This document shows positions 17,170-26,109 of a stretch of 64,000 nt of DNA, in pieces. The stretch lies in the NCBI GenBank assembly GCA_001797365.1, contig MGPH01000052.1:29624-93623 (forward strand), written 5' to 3'. Source of the DNA: Deltaproteobacteria bacterium GWA2_45_12. GTDB lineage: Bacteria > UBA10199. The notes under the pieces are model-generated. The model saw only the letters and a list, made by a program, of their open reading frames with translations. It searched no databases and was not told where the DNA came from. Positions within the stretch are counted from its first letter, which is position 1, and each line of letters opens with the position of its first letter. The position numbers and the translations under genes were made by a program.

Positions 17170-19572
17170 ATGAAGGCCACCAATCCATTTTTGGGAGGGG
17201 CACTTCCTAGATTCCAAACAGGGTCCGTGGGGCACTTTCACTCTCCAAGACCAACTCCCGCATTTATTCCTGCTCAAATAAAACCCCAAACTCAGGCAGC
17301 CGCAAACTTTATTCTTCCAAGCCATTTTTATCCTCTTGAGGGTCTGACAACTGAAATCTACCCTGATGCCCCCCCGTTTACCCTGCGGGCCAAACCGAAA
17401 AAGGAAAAAGACACCCATCACGCAAATTATCTTCAAGGCCGCGAAGCTCTTTTTCAATCTTTAAGAATTTTGGAAGATTTAGCGACCCACACCCGTCCCC
17501 CCCAATACACCCGGGCCCAACTAGAACGTGTCCAAGCCGCCTTAAAAACTTTCGAAGCTACTGCCCAAGCCATTCACTTTGCCTACACACGTGGTGGGGT
17601 TAATGAATACAGTACCCTTGAGCGCGCTCTCGATATTTTTTACTACATGCAAAGACAAACTCCCGTTGAAGATCGAACGAGCGTTCTCTTTGAAGGCATC
17701 ATGCTTGGATTTAACCTGGGCAACATCAATAAAATAGACACCTCTTATGATTTGGGCACGGTAGTGAAACTGCTTATTTATAATTTTGCCGGCATTGAAG
17801 CTAAAAAAAGAGGGGGCAAACTTTTGGGTATTTGGGGAACCAACACCGCTGTGTATGGGGTGAAGGCTGATGAAATGGAAGATTTTCATCGGGATGTTAT
17901 TTTGTCCGTACTTGGATTTGTAGGTCAAGACCAGGCCCTTTCACCCACAGACACAAACAATCTCCGCTTGGACATTGCCAAACTCATGGGCAGGGATGGG
18001 TTAAGCACCCATCAGCTTACAGGGTGGGCGGAACTTGTTGCAGGAGGATCAGAGAGTCTTGGCCTGACTGCCGGACATGCTGCTTATAATATACCCCTGG
18101 ATGCAAACCATGGGGAAGCCGAAGTTGAAATGATCAAATTTTTGGCAATTTTGGCTGAAAGCGAAAAAAAATCCAAAGACTCCGGGCGCATTCCGGTGGA
18201 ACTTGTGGTCACACCCGAAACTCCCTTAAGCATGCGCCCCTTGCTGGCCACACCCAAGGTCATTGCGGCAAATACAGAGCAACCCATTTCCGAAAAACTG
18301 GATCCACACGGGCTTACTCCCATTGAGGCACTCCCAACCCCCGCTGAAATAGGCCGCCCAACACTTACCCCTGAAGATATCCACCAAGGGCGCCTTCCCC
18401 GTCCCAATCACGATGGGAAAAGACTCATTGTAGTGGCTAATGAAGCACTAGACCCTGTTTCGCGTCTTTTGGCTTTGTTGGATTCTGAGAATCCCCAAAC
18501 TCAGGCACTGGCGGCGAAAGCTCATCAGTATTTGGCAAACCCTCATTTGAAAATTTTGGATACCGAAGGTCAACCCATGCAAGTGAATGCAGATGCTTTA
18601 CTTGATGTGATTTATCAACGCTCCCTTGAACAAGAACGTTTCCCGGGCATTTATCGCATCAATGTTTTTGCCAATGCGGCCACACGCCTTTTTGGCGATG
18701 ATGATTTTTACATCCAAATGGCGGAATATCGCGATTATTACGGCCACAACATGAATAACCCCGCAGATCCGGGTGACACCATGCATCGGCTCACCATGGA
18801 TATTTTGGCCGAAGGTTATCAGGCCAACGGAGTGGAAGTTATTTTGGGAACCCAAGGGGGCGATGAGATTTTTATCGCCATGAAAGCCACAAGGACCAAC
18901 GGGGAAAAGCTTTCTTCAAAAGAAATCGGAATCATTTCAAATTATATTTGCACCCATTTCGAAAGGATTTTCTTTAAAGTAAGACATGGCATGACAAGTA
19001 AAGTGCCCCCGCTTCCCGGTGGCATTTACCAAGGACGCGGTTATTGCCTTAAAGAAGAAGGTGGCCATTACCAGGTTTTCTATCAGGGGAAGGATATTTC
19101 CACCGATGAAATGCTAAATTTCATTTCTGCCATTGGAGAAGCTCATGGGATTTTGTACGATCAACTTGAAAGCATCAGCAAAGTAGCCAGCCTTTCCAAA
19201 ATAGCCGATGTCGAACGATGGTGCATTTATGAAAAAATGGCACCCGATGGACAAAAGCTTACCATTGCTCTGGCTCCCGGCACACCTGTACCTGCAGATT
19301 ATGTGGCAAAACAAATCTCTCTTTCCACCACACTCACCCCGGCTATCTTAATACCAAAGGGAAGTTCCCCAAGCCTTGTAACCATGGCCATGAAAAAAGT
19401 GGGTGATCTAGCCGATGAAATGAAACGCATGGCCGAAGACAGACCTAGCACACCGGACAATCCAAACAATTATTCGCCGGTTATCGATTTCGGCTGGCAT
19501 CCCTTCGATGACCTGGAATTAGAAGTCCCTTTTATTTCAGAAACGGATTGGTACTTCAGCCCTACTGGGTAG
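17170..19572 (+). CDS. Large protein with a degenerate GGDEF-like domain
   Basis: About 800 residues from the ATG at 17170, which follows a GGGGGATTGGGG ribosome site; an in-frame ATG 12 codons earlier is less likely. The first 70 residues are Pro/Gln-rich and unstructured. A helical region follows, then a Pro-rich linker near residues 340-420. The C-terminal third reads YYGHNMNNPADPGDTMHRL, then LGTQGGDEIFIAM at residues about 560-572. This matches the D-x-YGH...GD...L...GGDEF layout of diguanylate cyclases, with GGDEI in place of GGDEF. I infer a diverged GGDEF fold, possibly a nucleotide sensor rather than a cyclase. No signal peptide. The 16912-17133 leader shows AT-rich DNA only. Eighteen bp separate it from the hydrolase gene. 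Confidence 0.65.
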   Translation: MKATNPFLGGALPRFQTGSVGHFHSPRPTPAFIPAQIKPQTQAAANFILPSHFYPLEGLTTEIYPDAPPFTLRAKPKKEKDTHHANYLQGREALFQSLRILEDLATHTRPPQYTRAQLERVQAALKTFEATAQAIHFAYTRGGVNEYSTLERALDIFYYMQRQTPVEDRTSVLFEGIMLGFNLGNINKIDTSYDLGTVVKLLIYNFAGIEAKKRGGKLLGIWGTNTAVYGVKADEMEDFHRDVILSVLGFVGQDQALSPTDTNNLRLDIAKLMGRDGLSTHQLTGWAELVAGGSESLGLTAGHAAYNIPLDANHGEAEVEMIKFLAILAESEKKSKDSGRIPVELVVTPETPLSMRPLLATPKVIAANTEQPISEKLDPHGLTPIEALPTPAEIGRPTLTPEDIHQGRLPRPNHDGKRLIVVANEALDPVSRLLALLDSENPQTQALAAKAHQYLANPHLKILDTEGQPMQVNADALLDVIYQRSLEQERFPGIYRINVFANAATRLFGDDDFYIQMAEYRDYYGHNMNNPADPGDTMHRLTMDILAEGYQANGVEVILGTQGGDEIFIAMKATRTNGEKLSSKEIGIISNYICTHFERIFFKVRHGMTSKVPPLPGGIYQGRGYCLKEEGGHYQVFYQGKDISTDEMLNFISAIGEAHGILYDQLESISKVASLSKIADVERWCIYEKMAPDGQKLTIALAPGTPVPADYVAKQISLSTTLTPAILIPKGSSPSLVTMAMKKVGDLADEMKRMAEDRPSTPDNPNNYSPVIDFGWHPFDDLELEVPFISETDWYFSPTG

Positions 19573-19590
19573 AACGGGTCTTTGTATCTT

Positions 19591-21189
19591 ATGACAAACA
19601 TCAAAATCCCCAATCCAACACTGGCAGCCGTTGAAAGAACCATCAAGTTGATGGACGAAAACAATTGGCCCCATGCCATGGATGTTTCAGATATTGCTGA
19701 TCCCGAAATACAAAATATTGCGACCCAGTTCGACCCCCAAGCCCATGAACTAACCCAGGCCGATTTGTTCAAGCTTCTTATCCAAGTAGAGCAAGGTCAA
19801 AATGTGCGGGATCCCTATCTCAACCAAAACGATTATCTGGCCTCTCACAGATTGCGCGAGGCCCTTAACTTACCCACAATGGATCCAAATGGCGTGACAC
19901 TTTCCTTTCACACTTTTGAAATTTCGCGCGGGACACAAATAGGGGCCACCACAATCCAACCACAAAATATTTCCAACCCACCCCTTGTGTTTTTTGGAGG
20001 CCTTTTGCACAAGGCCGCCGTCTATCTTCCTTTTTTAACAGAATTGGCCAAGGCCCAGGGACGTACCATCCATGTAGTCAGCCTGCCGGGCATGGGAGAA
20101 AGCGGGCTTAAACACGGAGAGTCTGTTACTCACCAACTTATGGTGGAAGCCGTTTGTAAAACCGTCCACGAACTCATTCCCGCTGACTCTTCGGTAGCCC
20201 TGATGGGGCACAGCTTGGGGACAATTCCCCTTCGCCACCTCTACCATCATCAGAAACTTTTGGACCGCAAGGTGGAACAATGGGTTTTAGTCACCCCTAG
20301 CCCCGCTGAAAGAGAATATAAGGCGGGATTATTTTTACATCCCACCTTTGCCGCTGCTTCCGGAATAGAACCCATGGTTCTTGGGAAAATAAAGCCCACC
20401 CTGCTTCCCCACTTCCTCTTCAATAATCACCCCGAAGAAGAAGCAGAATGGTTGGACAAAATTGTGGGGCGCGAAGAATTTCCCGTTGGATTTTTTAATC
20501 AGATGGAAGTTGTCATGGCTATTGACCAAGAACCTCTTCTGGAATCTGTGAAAAAGGACCCTAAACTTAAACTAGTCTTTGCCGCCAACGACCGTTTAAT
20601 CCCTCTTGCCAATCCAGAGATGTGGAAACGCTTTAGAAATGTGCATGTTCTAAAGGGAGCCGATCATTGTTTTATCGCCGGGAAGGAGTCATCAAAACAT
20701 TGGGTAAACGATATTAAAAATATTCTTGATCAAGGGGATTCCCGCCCTCCTCTTGAAGAAGAAAATCTTTATCCCCATACAAAATTGGCACTGGGAGGAA
20801 CATCGGGTATGGACACCCACGGCACCCTCATCGCCGGCGGAGAATTAAGTGCCACCCTCGCCCTTTTGCCAAATCTGGCAGGGATTGCCGCTCTTCTTCC
20901 TCAAATCCGTATTGAGGATTTTGAACGTTTCCGCACTCCCGGATTTGCCCAAGTTGGTTTGGATATCGCCCCCGATGCCGATGGGCATATAAGCGTCTTT
21001 ACAGGTGGACAAGCCGGTTATGATGCCTTTCACAGTCAATTCGTCCCTCCCCAAATTCTTGCCGAACTGCGATATACCATTGTGGGGGCGGCAGGAATCT
21101 ACGCCCAGATAGCGCAGGAAGTGTTGGCCCCCCTTAATCCACAAAACATCACGGGAACTTTTGGGGCAAGAATGTCGGGACTTAGGTGA
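19591..21189 (+). CDS. Alpha/beta hydrolase with extra N- and C-terminal regions
   Basis: A 532-residue protein. The central region (about residues 120-380) is an alpha/beta hydrolase: oxyanion region VFFGGLLHKAAVY, nucleophile elbow MGHSLGT near residue 206, acid in FAANDRLIP, and base in GADHCFIAG. The first 110 residues and the last 140 (after about residue 390, with GGTSGMDTHGTLIAGGELSA) match nothing I know. The hydrolase may act on an ester or amide; substrate unknown. Likely co-transcribed with the GGDEF-like gene. The ATG at 19591 is preferred over a TTG three codons upstream. Its 3' end overlaps the convergent nucleotidyltransferase gene by 8 bp. Confidence 0.8.
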   Translation: MTNIKIPNPTLAAVERTIKLMDENNWPHAMDVSDIADPEIQNIATQFDPQAHELTQADLFKLLIQVEQGQNVRDPYLNQNDYLASHRLREALNLPTMDPNGVTLSFHTFEISRGTQIGATTIQPQNISNPPLVFFGGLLHKAAVYLPFLTELAKAQGRTIHVVSLPGMGESGLKHGESVTHQLMVEAVCKTVHELIPADSSVALMGHSLGTIPLRHLYHHQKLLDRKVEQWVLVTPSPAEREYKAGLFLHPTFAAASGIEPMVLGKIKPTLLPHFLFNNHPEEEAEWLDKIVGREEFPVGFFNQMEVVMAIDQEPLLESVKKDPKLKLVFAANDRLIPLANPEMWKRFRNVHVLKGADHCFIAGKESSKHWVNDIKNILDQGDSRPPLEEENLYPHTKLALGGTSGMDTHGTLIAGGELSATLALLPNLAGIAALLPQIRIEDFERFRTPGFAQVGLDIAPDADGHISVFTGGQAGYDAFHSQFVPPQILAELRYTIVGAAGIYAQIAQEVLAPLNPQNITGTFGARMSGLR

Positions 21190-21877
21190 TAAAACGATTG
21201 GTAATAATCTTCTGCCCTGCCGCATAGGCGCGCCGAACCACTTCTTTCCAATGAGTATAGGGAGATTGAAGCGCTTTATAGCGGCTTAAATCCGTCTGCA
21301 AAAGATCCCAGGGTTTGGGTTCGGCTAGCTGAATGGCCAGTTGTTGGCTGATCGAATTATCTTCCCGTTGGGGATAGAGGCGATCCAACGAATCAAGGGC
21401 TTCAAGAGCTTTTGAAACCCCCAGCCGATCAAAGAGAGCCACAAAATCAATAAAATCCCTTGTCGTGTTGCGCCGCACAACCAGATAGGCTTTAATCCGA
21501 AGCATTTCCTCGAGGGTGGGAATTTTCAAACCCCGAACAATCGTTGTTTCTAAAGGAGCCTTACGAATAAGTTGTCTTAACCCGGTTCGAACCCCCTGAA
21601 AATGCCCCAAAATAAGAACCGGCGGCTCCAATCTTTTCGTGCGCCAGCCCGCTTCTTTTTCCACTTCTTTCAAAATATTTTGAAATCGTTTTTTTAAATC
21701 CGTAAATACATGGTCAGCATCCAAAGAAATGCGATGGCCAGCATGGAGGGATGCCGCGGTCCCCCCCACAAGAATGCATTCGGGGAAATGGGACTGAAAC
21801 ACCATTTGAACGGAGAGAAGCTTTTCCCATTCGGGAAGATCGTCTATTTTTTGAGTGGTTTTTCCTTTTTTACTCAT
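21182..21877 (-). CDS. Nucleotidyltransferase-fold protein, toxin-like
   Basis: A 231-residue protein from the ATG at 21877. Seen: LVGGTAASLHAGHR followed by SLDADHVFTD, giving the G-G...D-x-D layout of the DNA polymerase beta nucleotidyltransferase fold, as in AbiEii/MenT-type toxins. Then RTGLRQLIRKAPLETT and the basic ARG-rich IKAYLVVRRNTTRDFIDF, typical of that group's C-terminal helical part. Its start overlaps the stop of the upstream 129-residue gene as ATGA. A two-gene operon with an operator-like palindrome fits a type IV-like toxin-antitoxin module. The biochemical activity is inferred from fold only. Confidence 0.72.
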   Translation of the reverse strand: MSKKGKTTQKIDDLPEWEKLLSVQMVFQSHFPECILVGGTAASLHAGHRISLDADHVFTDLKKRFQNILKEVEKEAGWRTKRLEPPVLILGHFQGVRTGLRQLIRKAPLETTIVRGLKIPTLEEMLRIKAYLVVRRNTTRDFIDFVALFDRLGVSKALEALDSLDRLYPQREDNSISQQLAIQLAEPKPWDLLQTDLSRYKALQSPYTHWKEVVRRAYAAGQKIITNRFIT

Positions 21878-22263
21878 GGGGGCAGCCCTCGTGCACGGAT
21901 TAAAAGCCCCTTCCACAGGGAAACAACCCCGTAAATTTCTGTCGAGCCCAAAACCTTCTCCAACGCTTCTGCCGAAGGGCCAAAGGGATGCTCCGAAACT
22001 TTTTGATAAAGCTCCCCCCATGCCGCAAGTGAACCTTCCGAAAGAATTTCTTCGAGATAGACGGGATCATCCCACCCGGATTGAGAGAGGCGGGTGCTGG
22101 TATGAACCGAAAGAGTGGATGCCGATTTTCCCCATCGAGCCTGGGCTGCTTTGGCTGCAATGGCCAACCGATGCTTAGCCGACAAACGCGCCGCCCGCGC
22201 CTTCCCCCCTTGCTTTCCCCATTGCTGAAAACGGTCTTTGACTTGTTTGGAAAGGTGAGCCAT
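21874..22263 (-). CDS. Putative antitoxin partner with GGKARAARLS motif
   Basis: A 129-residue protein. The N-terminal 45 residues are basic and contain GKQGGKARAARLS and IAAKAAQARW, a motif that recurs at the N-termini of small bacterial proteins and looks nucleic-acid binding. The C-terminal part (DPVYLEEILSEGSLAAWGELYQKVSEHPFG) resembles the helical regions of proteins encoded beside nucleotidyltransferases. It is the first gene of a pair, with a perfect palindrome covering its promoter, so it could be the autorepressing antitoxin. Function is inferred from context. Confidence 0.65.
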   Translation of the reverse strand: MAHLSKQVKDRFQQWGKQGGKARAARLSAKHRLAIAAKAAQARWGKSASTLSVHTSTRLSQSGWDDPVYLEEILSEGSLAAWGELYQKVSEHPFGPSAEALEKVLGSTEIYGVVSLWKGLLIRARGLPP

Positions 22264-22269
22264 AACCGG

Positions 22270-22299
22270 ATGATATGCTTACCCGGTAAGCATAGTCAA
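22270..22299 (-). promoter_or_regulatory. Promoter-operator of the nucleotidyltransferase pair
   Basis: On the minus strand TTGACT (22299-22294) and TATCAT (22275-22270) are 18 bp apart. The spacer is almost exactly a perfect inverted repeat with arms TATGCTTACC and GGTAAGCATA around one central base (22274-22294). Only 6 nt lie between the -10 box and the ATG at 22263, so the transcript should be leaderless or nearly so. Confidence 0.72.
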
Positions 22300-22385
22300 G
22301 CCGATATTTGGGACTGCTCAATGTTAGAAAAAAAGCTGATTTTTTAGCAACATCTCTTCATTTCTACCGAAAATAATGGGTATCT

Positions 22386-24332
22386 ATGGTTTACTTTAAC
22401 ACTTTTGAAAAATGTCTCCCTGCATTACCGCAATTGATATCAGCCGTGCCTGAAGTTGTAATTTCTCCAGGGATGGTGGGGGTTGTCATGGCTGCCCCTC
22501 CCGTTAAGGCCAAGGAGTCAAAAGCCCCAACTTCAATTACAGCACGGCCCCCCATAGGCCTTTCTCCCCAGGACCAGGCTGATTTTCAGAGGCTTTCCAA
22601 CCGGGTGCATTTGATCTTGGCTGATTTGAAAGCCTTTACGTCAACTCCTTTTTTTAAAAAAGTAAATAAAGCTGTCAATGAAGACCGCGTAAAAATGAGT
22701 CAAACGGCTGCACTATCGTCCTACTTACGCAGTGAGCAGCCTTATTTTGAATGGTTCTTTCAGGGCCAGCTTCAGGATGTTCAAACCCTCTTCTCCCTAG
22801 GGGCCACCGAACTCGCAAGACAAAGACTCACGGATCTCCTTTTATTAACACGTCAGCTTAAAGCTCTACCCCCTGCTCTTGTCTACACTGTGGAACAATT
22901 AACCTTACCCTATGTTCTAAGCGTAAAAGGGGATGCTGTAAAAAACTTGTCTGCCAAGTTATTGCCTAGGATAGATGCCGGCGGATTACGTCTACCACGT
23001 CCCACCGCCGAGGATCTATTGTGGACCCAGGCGGAAATAGAAGCGTGGCAGTATGTGGAGAGCGAAGGGCTAAAATTGGCCAGTGCCATTCCTGCCAAAG
23101 ATAAACCAATATCCGAAAAAGAGGCGCGTGAAATATTAGCAAAATTTGGTGTTCCCCAAGATCGTGTTCACTGGAACGCAACTGAAACCGTCTATTTCCC
23201 CAATGATTTATCAAACTACGAAGCAGAGGGGCTTACAAAATTTAATTTTTATAAAGGGCATTTTTATTTCAAAAACCCGATTCAGAAATCCCCCCTTATG
23301 TTTAACTACATGGTCTACGCTGCCGAAAAAAAGGGCCTAATCGCAACCCCCTTATCAACACCTTTAGGAACGCGCCTGGCACAAAGTTATATCCGTAATT
23401 ATCAGTTACAAATTTTAATCTATTATTTTTTAACAAACAAAGGGCAGTTAATTTCATCTGACAAGACAACAACCGAGCAGGGGTATAAAGATCTTCAGAC
23501 TGATCCCAATGTCATCAGCCTTGGCCTGACACCCGAAAAAATTCGGGCTCCTCATTCCCCTAACAGCAATGTAAAAACGTTGGAGACAGCGTCAGCTGTT
23601 CCCTCCATGGCGGCCTTATCAAAGGCCCAACGCATTGAGGAAATAGGTTATGCCAGTAACGGCTCGCTAAGTTTCACAAACCCGCCCCCCGAATTGGAAA
23701 CCATTTTTAAACTCGTAAATAATATTCCCGCGGGGCCCGCACTCTCGATAGGTTCTGGGGAAGGCCCGGAAGCCCTGGCCTTGGCCTCAAAAAAATTACC
23801 CGACGGATCTGCCTTGTTCACCAGGGTGGATGCTCTCGACTTTTCTTACGTGGCCACCCAGCGCGTGGCAGGCCTTCATGGAAAAGTGCCAAATTTAGTT
23901 CCCATTCAAGCCATCCGTGGAGATGCTAGCGCTTATTCTTATTCACCGAACACGTATTCATTCATCACCGCCATCAATCTTTTGGAATACCTTCCTCCCC
24001 AACAATGGGCCGGTTTTTTTAAGAAAACCTCGGCGGCCCTTCTTCCAAAAGGAGAACTTTATATTGTAGTCGATAAGGCTTCCGGGGCAGGATACACCGA
24101 AGTATCCCAAAGAGAAGGTGCCAGTCTGAAGGGAACAACTCTTTCCTTGAAATTTGGGTCTGAGGTTCAGACAAAACACTTTTTTACCAAAGACGACATT
24201 AATCAACTACTTGATCAAACAGGCTTAAAAAAAGATGGCCAATATGAAATAAGCATCACCGAAGGCGCTTTCGCCAATGAAAAAGGGGATAACCCCTTTG
24301 AGGCCTTCGTCATCCGCATTAAAAGGAAATAA
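22386..24332 (+). CDS. Unknown N-terminal region joined to a class I methyltransferase domain
   Basis: A 648-residue protein. Residues about 60-400 are helical and unrecognised, with an unstructured Pro/Ala/Lys-rich stretch near residues 35-65. The last 200 residues form a methyltransferase-like domain: SIGSGEGPEALALASKKL near residue 455 as motif I, VDALDFSYVATQRV, and a motif IV/post-motif run TAINLLEYLPPQQWAGFF ... LLPKGELYIVVDK. The motif I Gly pattern (GSGEG) is acceptable for SAM binding. Two bp separate its stop from the next small gene. Substrate unknown. No signal peptide is convincing. Confidence 0.68.
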   Translation: MVYFNTFEKCLPALPQLISAVPEVVISPGMVGVVMAAPPVKAKESKAPTSITARPPIGLSPQDQADFQRLSNRVHLILADLKAFTSTPFFKKVNKAVNEDRVKMSQTAALSSYLRSEQPYFEWFFQGQLQDVQTLFSLGATELARQRLTDLLLLTRQLKALPPALVYTVEQLTLPYVLSVKGDAVKNLSAKLLPRIDAGGLRLPRPTAEDLLWTQAEIEAWQYVESEGLKLASAIPAKDKPISEKEAREILAKFGVPQDRVHWNATETVYFPNDLSNYEAEGLTKFNFYKGHFYFKNPIQKSPLMFNYMVYAAEKKGLIATPLSTPLGTRLAQSYIRNYQLQILIYYFLTNKGQLISSDKTTTEQGYKDLQTDPNVISLGLTPEKIRAPHSPNSNVKTLETASAVPSMAALSKAQRIEEIGYASNGSLSFTNPPPELETIFKLVNNIPAGPALSIGSGEGPEALALASKKLPDGSALFTRVDALDFSYVATQRVAGLHGKVPNLVPIQAIRGDASAYSYSPNTYSFITAINLLEYLPPQQWAGFFKKTSAALLPKGELYIVVDKASGAGYTEVSQREGASLKGTTLSLKFGSEVQTKHFFTKDDINQLLDQTGLKKDGQYEISITEGAFANEKGDNPFEAFVIRIKRK

Positions 24333-24334
24333 TC

Positions 24335-24886
24335 ATGAGTAAACCAAGCCCCATCCATCCATCCCCTTCTCAACACACCCCCCCACCTCCATCTGCCTCC
24401 CCGGCACCTCCTGTATATGATTACATTCAAGACATTGGTGTAAATAAAGAGGGACAAGCCGTTTTTGTTTCGGTGGTTTCAACAACAGGTAGCGGGCCTA
24501 AAGATTGCACTGTTAGTACATGTTCCTTCCTCACTCTCGGCCGGGATCCCACAAATCAAGAATTCAAAATGATGGATGGATCCATTGGACCGTTGGATAA
24601 AAATTTCGCCGTGCGGATGTTCCAGAAAGCCGATGATCTCTTAAAATTTGTTCGCAATGCCTGCACCGATCCGGTCTCTCTCCAAAACTTTCCCGAGGTT
24701 TACAAATCTTCTGATTTGGAATGCCTTAAAGATAGTCCCAATAGCCTTATGTGCACCATAGATCATCAACCCGCTGTGCATATCAGTGGCGATGGTGTTC
24801 CCAAACTTTCAGATGCAACAAATAGATGCACGGCCCACCGTCTTAAACCATGGGAATTGCATCCTGGGCCTAGAATTGACTTATAA
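24335..24886 (+). CDS. Proline-headed small protein, unknown
   Basis: A 183-residue protein that begins two bases after the methyltransferase-tailed gene and so is almost certainly co-expressed. The first 27 residues are nearly all Pro/Ser/His/Ala and must be disordered. The rest is a small domain with five or more Cys (CTVSTCSF, ACTDP, LECLKD, MCTIDH, RCTAH), suggesting disulfides or metal binding, although no signal peptide is visible. I recognise no family. Confidence 0.55.
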   Translation: MSKPSPIHPSPSQHTPPPPSASPAPPVYDYIQDIGVNKEGQAVFVSVVSTTGSGPKDCTVSTCSFLTLGRDPTNQEFKMMDGSIGPLDKNFAVRMFQKADDLLKFVRNACTDPVSLQNFPEVYKSSDLECLKDSPNSLMCTIDHQPAVHISGDGVPKLSDATNRCTAHRLKPWELHPGPRIDL

Positions 24887-24899
24887 GCGGAGTGCTTAA

Positions 24900-25610
24900 T
24901 TAATCCAGCCTATAGGTTTCCTGTTCTGAAAACACCTTCACATATTCCTTGGTGAGTTCACATTTTACATACTTAAGATGACCAAAATCTTTTTGAATGG
25001 CTTCCCGATTAAAAATGGGGATGCAAATGCCATCCTTATCGCGGGCCGATGGTGCTTTTAAGATATGGGCTTTATGGGCCTGAAAATCCTTGGCGAGTTT
25101 TTGACAATAAGAATACCCCGATGAGTCCTTTGAAGTAAGAAGGCTCCGATCAAGATTCTTATTGCGAGTTAAGTCCCCACAGTATTTGGATTGCACTTTA
25201 AGGCCGATCACCCGACGGGTGATCGGTAAAACCTTTTTTCCCTCCAACTCTTCCTTATAAAAATAATGAACAGCGTGATACAGTGCCTCTTTTAAGGCCG
25301 TCACTTCGGATTCAGCAGTGTAGAGCACGGCCCACGTGCCATCTGAAAAACGGGAGGAATACCAATTTTCGGGCTTAAATTTTTTTGAGATTTCCTCACC
25401 AATGAACTCGTCAATGGATCTTTTAAGAACCCTTTCTGCAGGAGATTGCATGATCGGCACCGAAGAATCATGATAGTAGAACTTTTTTAAAATCTCTTGG
25501 GCTTCATGGGATGGCGCAATATCATCGGTGAGTTCTTGGCTTGGACTCAAAGAGGCAATGTTGCGGAAAACATTTCCTTCATAATGGATAAGTTTAACGG
25601 GTTCTTTCAT
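24900..25610 (-). CDS. RES domain toxin
   Basis: Toxin half of a Res-Xre type II toxin-antitoxin pair; characterised members degrade NAD+. With the ATG at 25610 it has 236 residues. Seen: FRNIASL near the N-terminus, the hallmark WYSSRFSDGTWAVLYTAESEVTALKEALYH with the conserved Arg, Tyr and Glu, and later SYCQKLAKDF with a conserved Ser/Tyr region. Its start lies 17 bp inside the antitoxin gene, the usual coupled layout. It is longer than minimal RES toxins, with extra N-terminal sequence before the core. Confidence 0.85.
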   Translation of the reverse strand: MKEPVKLIHYEGNVFRNIASLSPSQELTDDIAPSHEAQEILKKFYYHDSSVPIMQSPAERVLKRSIDEFIGEEISKKFKPENWYSSRFSDGTWAVLYTAESEVTALKEALYHAVHYFYKEELEGKKVLPITRRVIGLKVQSKYCGDLTRNKNLDRSLLTSKDSSGYSYCQKLAKDFQAHKAHILKAPSARDKDGICIPIFNREAIQKDFGHLKYVKCELTKEYVKVFSEQETYRLD

Positions 25611-26001
25611 GATCCAAATAGCAGCGTATGGCGTGGATACCTTCTTTGCCGTCTTCAAGCATGACATCAAGAGCCGAATACCCTCCAAAACGTTCCCGTT
25701 TTACTTTGACCCATTCATAAACCGCGCTCAGGTTGTTGGGAAAAAGAATTCGAAGAGATTTGTGGATATTGATCAAATCGATGATCCGCTCTAACTTGTC
25801 ACGATCGTTATCCAAAACCGTGGCTCCTTTACGCATACTCTCTAACTTCGTTCTTTTTTCCTTGTAGTTCCATCCCAACAATTGGGCTTCCTCTTCCCTC
25901 TTTAACTGCCACTTTTGGGTGAGATTAAAAAAGGTCTGCGCCAATATTTCTCTTGTTTTTTCAGCACCAAATTCTGTTTTTGTAATAGGGTTTAATTCCA
26001 T
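25594..26001 (-). CDS. Xre/MbcA/ParS family antitoxin
   Basis: A 135-residue antitoxin. The N-terminal half has a helix-turn-helix-type region (LKREEEAQLLGWNYKEKRTKLE), expected to bind the operon promoter. The C-terminal half is the MbcA/ParS toxin-binding domain: ERIIDLINIHKSLRILFP, then FGGYSALDVMLEDG and the closing IRCYLDHERTR that plugs the RES active site in known complexes. It is transcribed first, and the toxin start overlaps its end. A short relic of a very similar gene lies at 57988-58068. Confidence 0.88.
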   Translation of the reverse strand: MELNPITKTEFGAEKTREILAQTFFNLTQKWQLKREEEAQLLGWNYKEKRTKLESMRKGATVLDNDRDKLERIIDLINIHKSLRILFPNNLSAVYEWVKVKRERFGGYSALDVMLEDGKEGIHAIRCYLDHERTR

Positions 26002-26109
26002 GGTTAAGAGCTTAGCGCATTTATATGCTTAATCAAACATAAAATAGTATTTTAAAACTAATTATATGAATTTATTGTATTTTTTATAAGTATAAATGCG
26101 CAAGTCTTT
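26002..26109 (-). promoter_or_regulatory. Intergenic region with candidate res-xre promoter and inverted repeat
   Basis: AT-rich spacer between ftsK and the antitoxin gene. GCGCATTTATA at 26015-26025 is repeated in inverted form (TATAAATGCGC) at 26091-26101. On the minus strand TTGATT and a weak TAAGCT, 16 bp apart, precede the antitoxin ATG by 7 nt. This is a plausible autoregulated promoter, weaker than those of the other accessory genes here. Confidence 0.4.
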
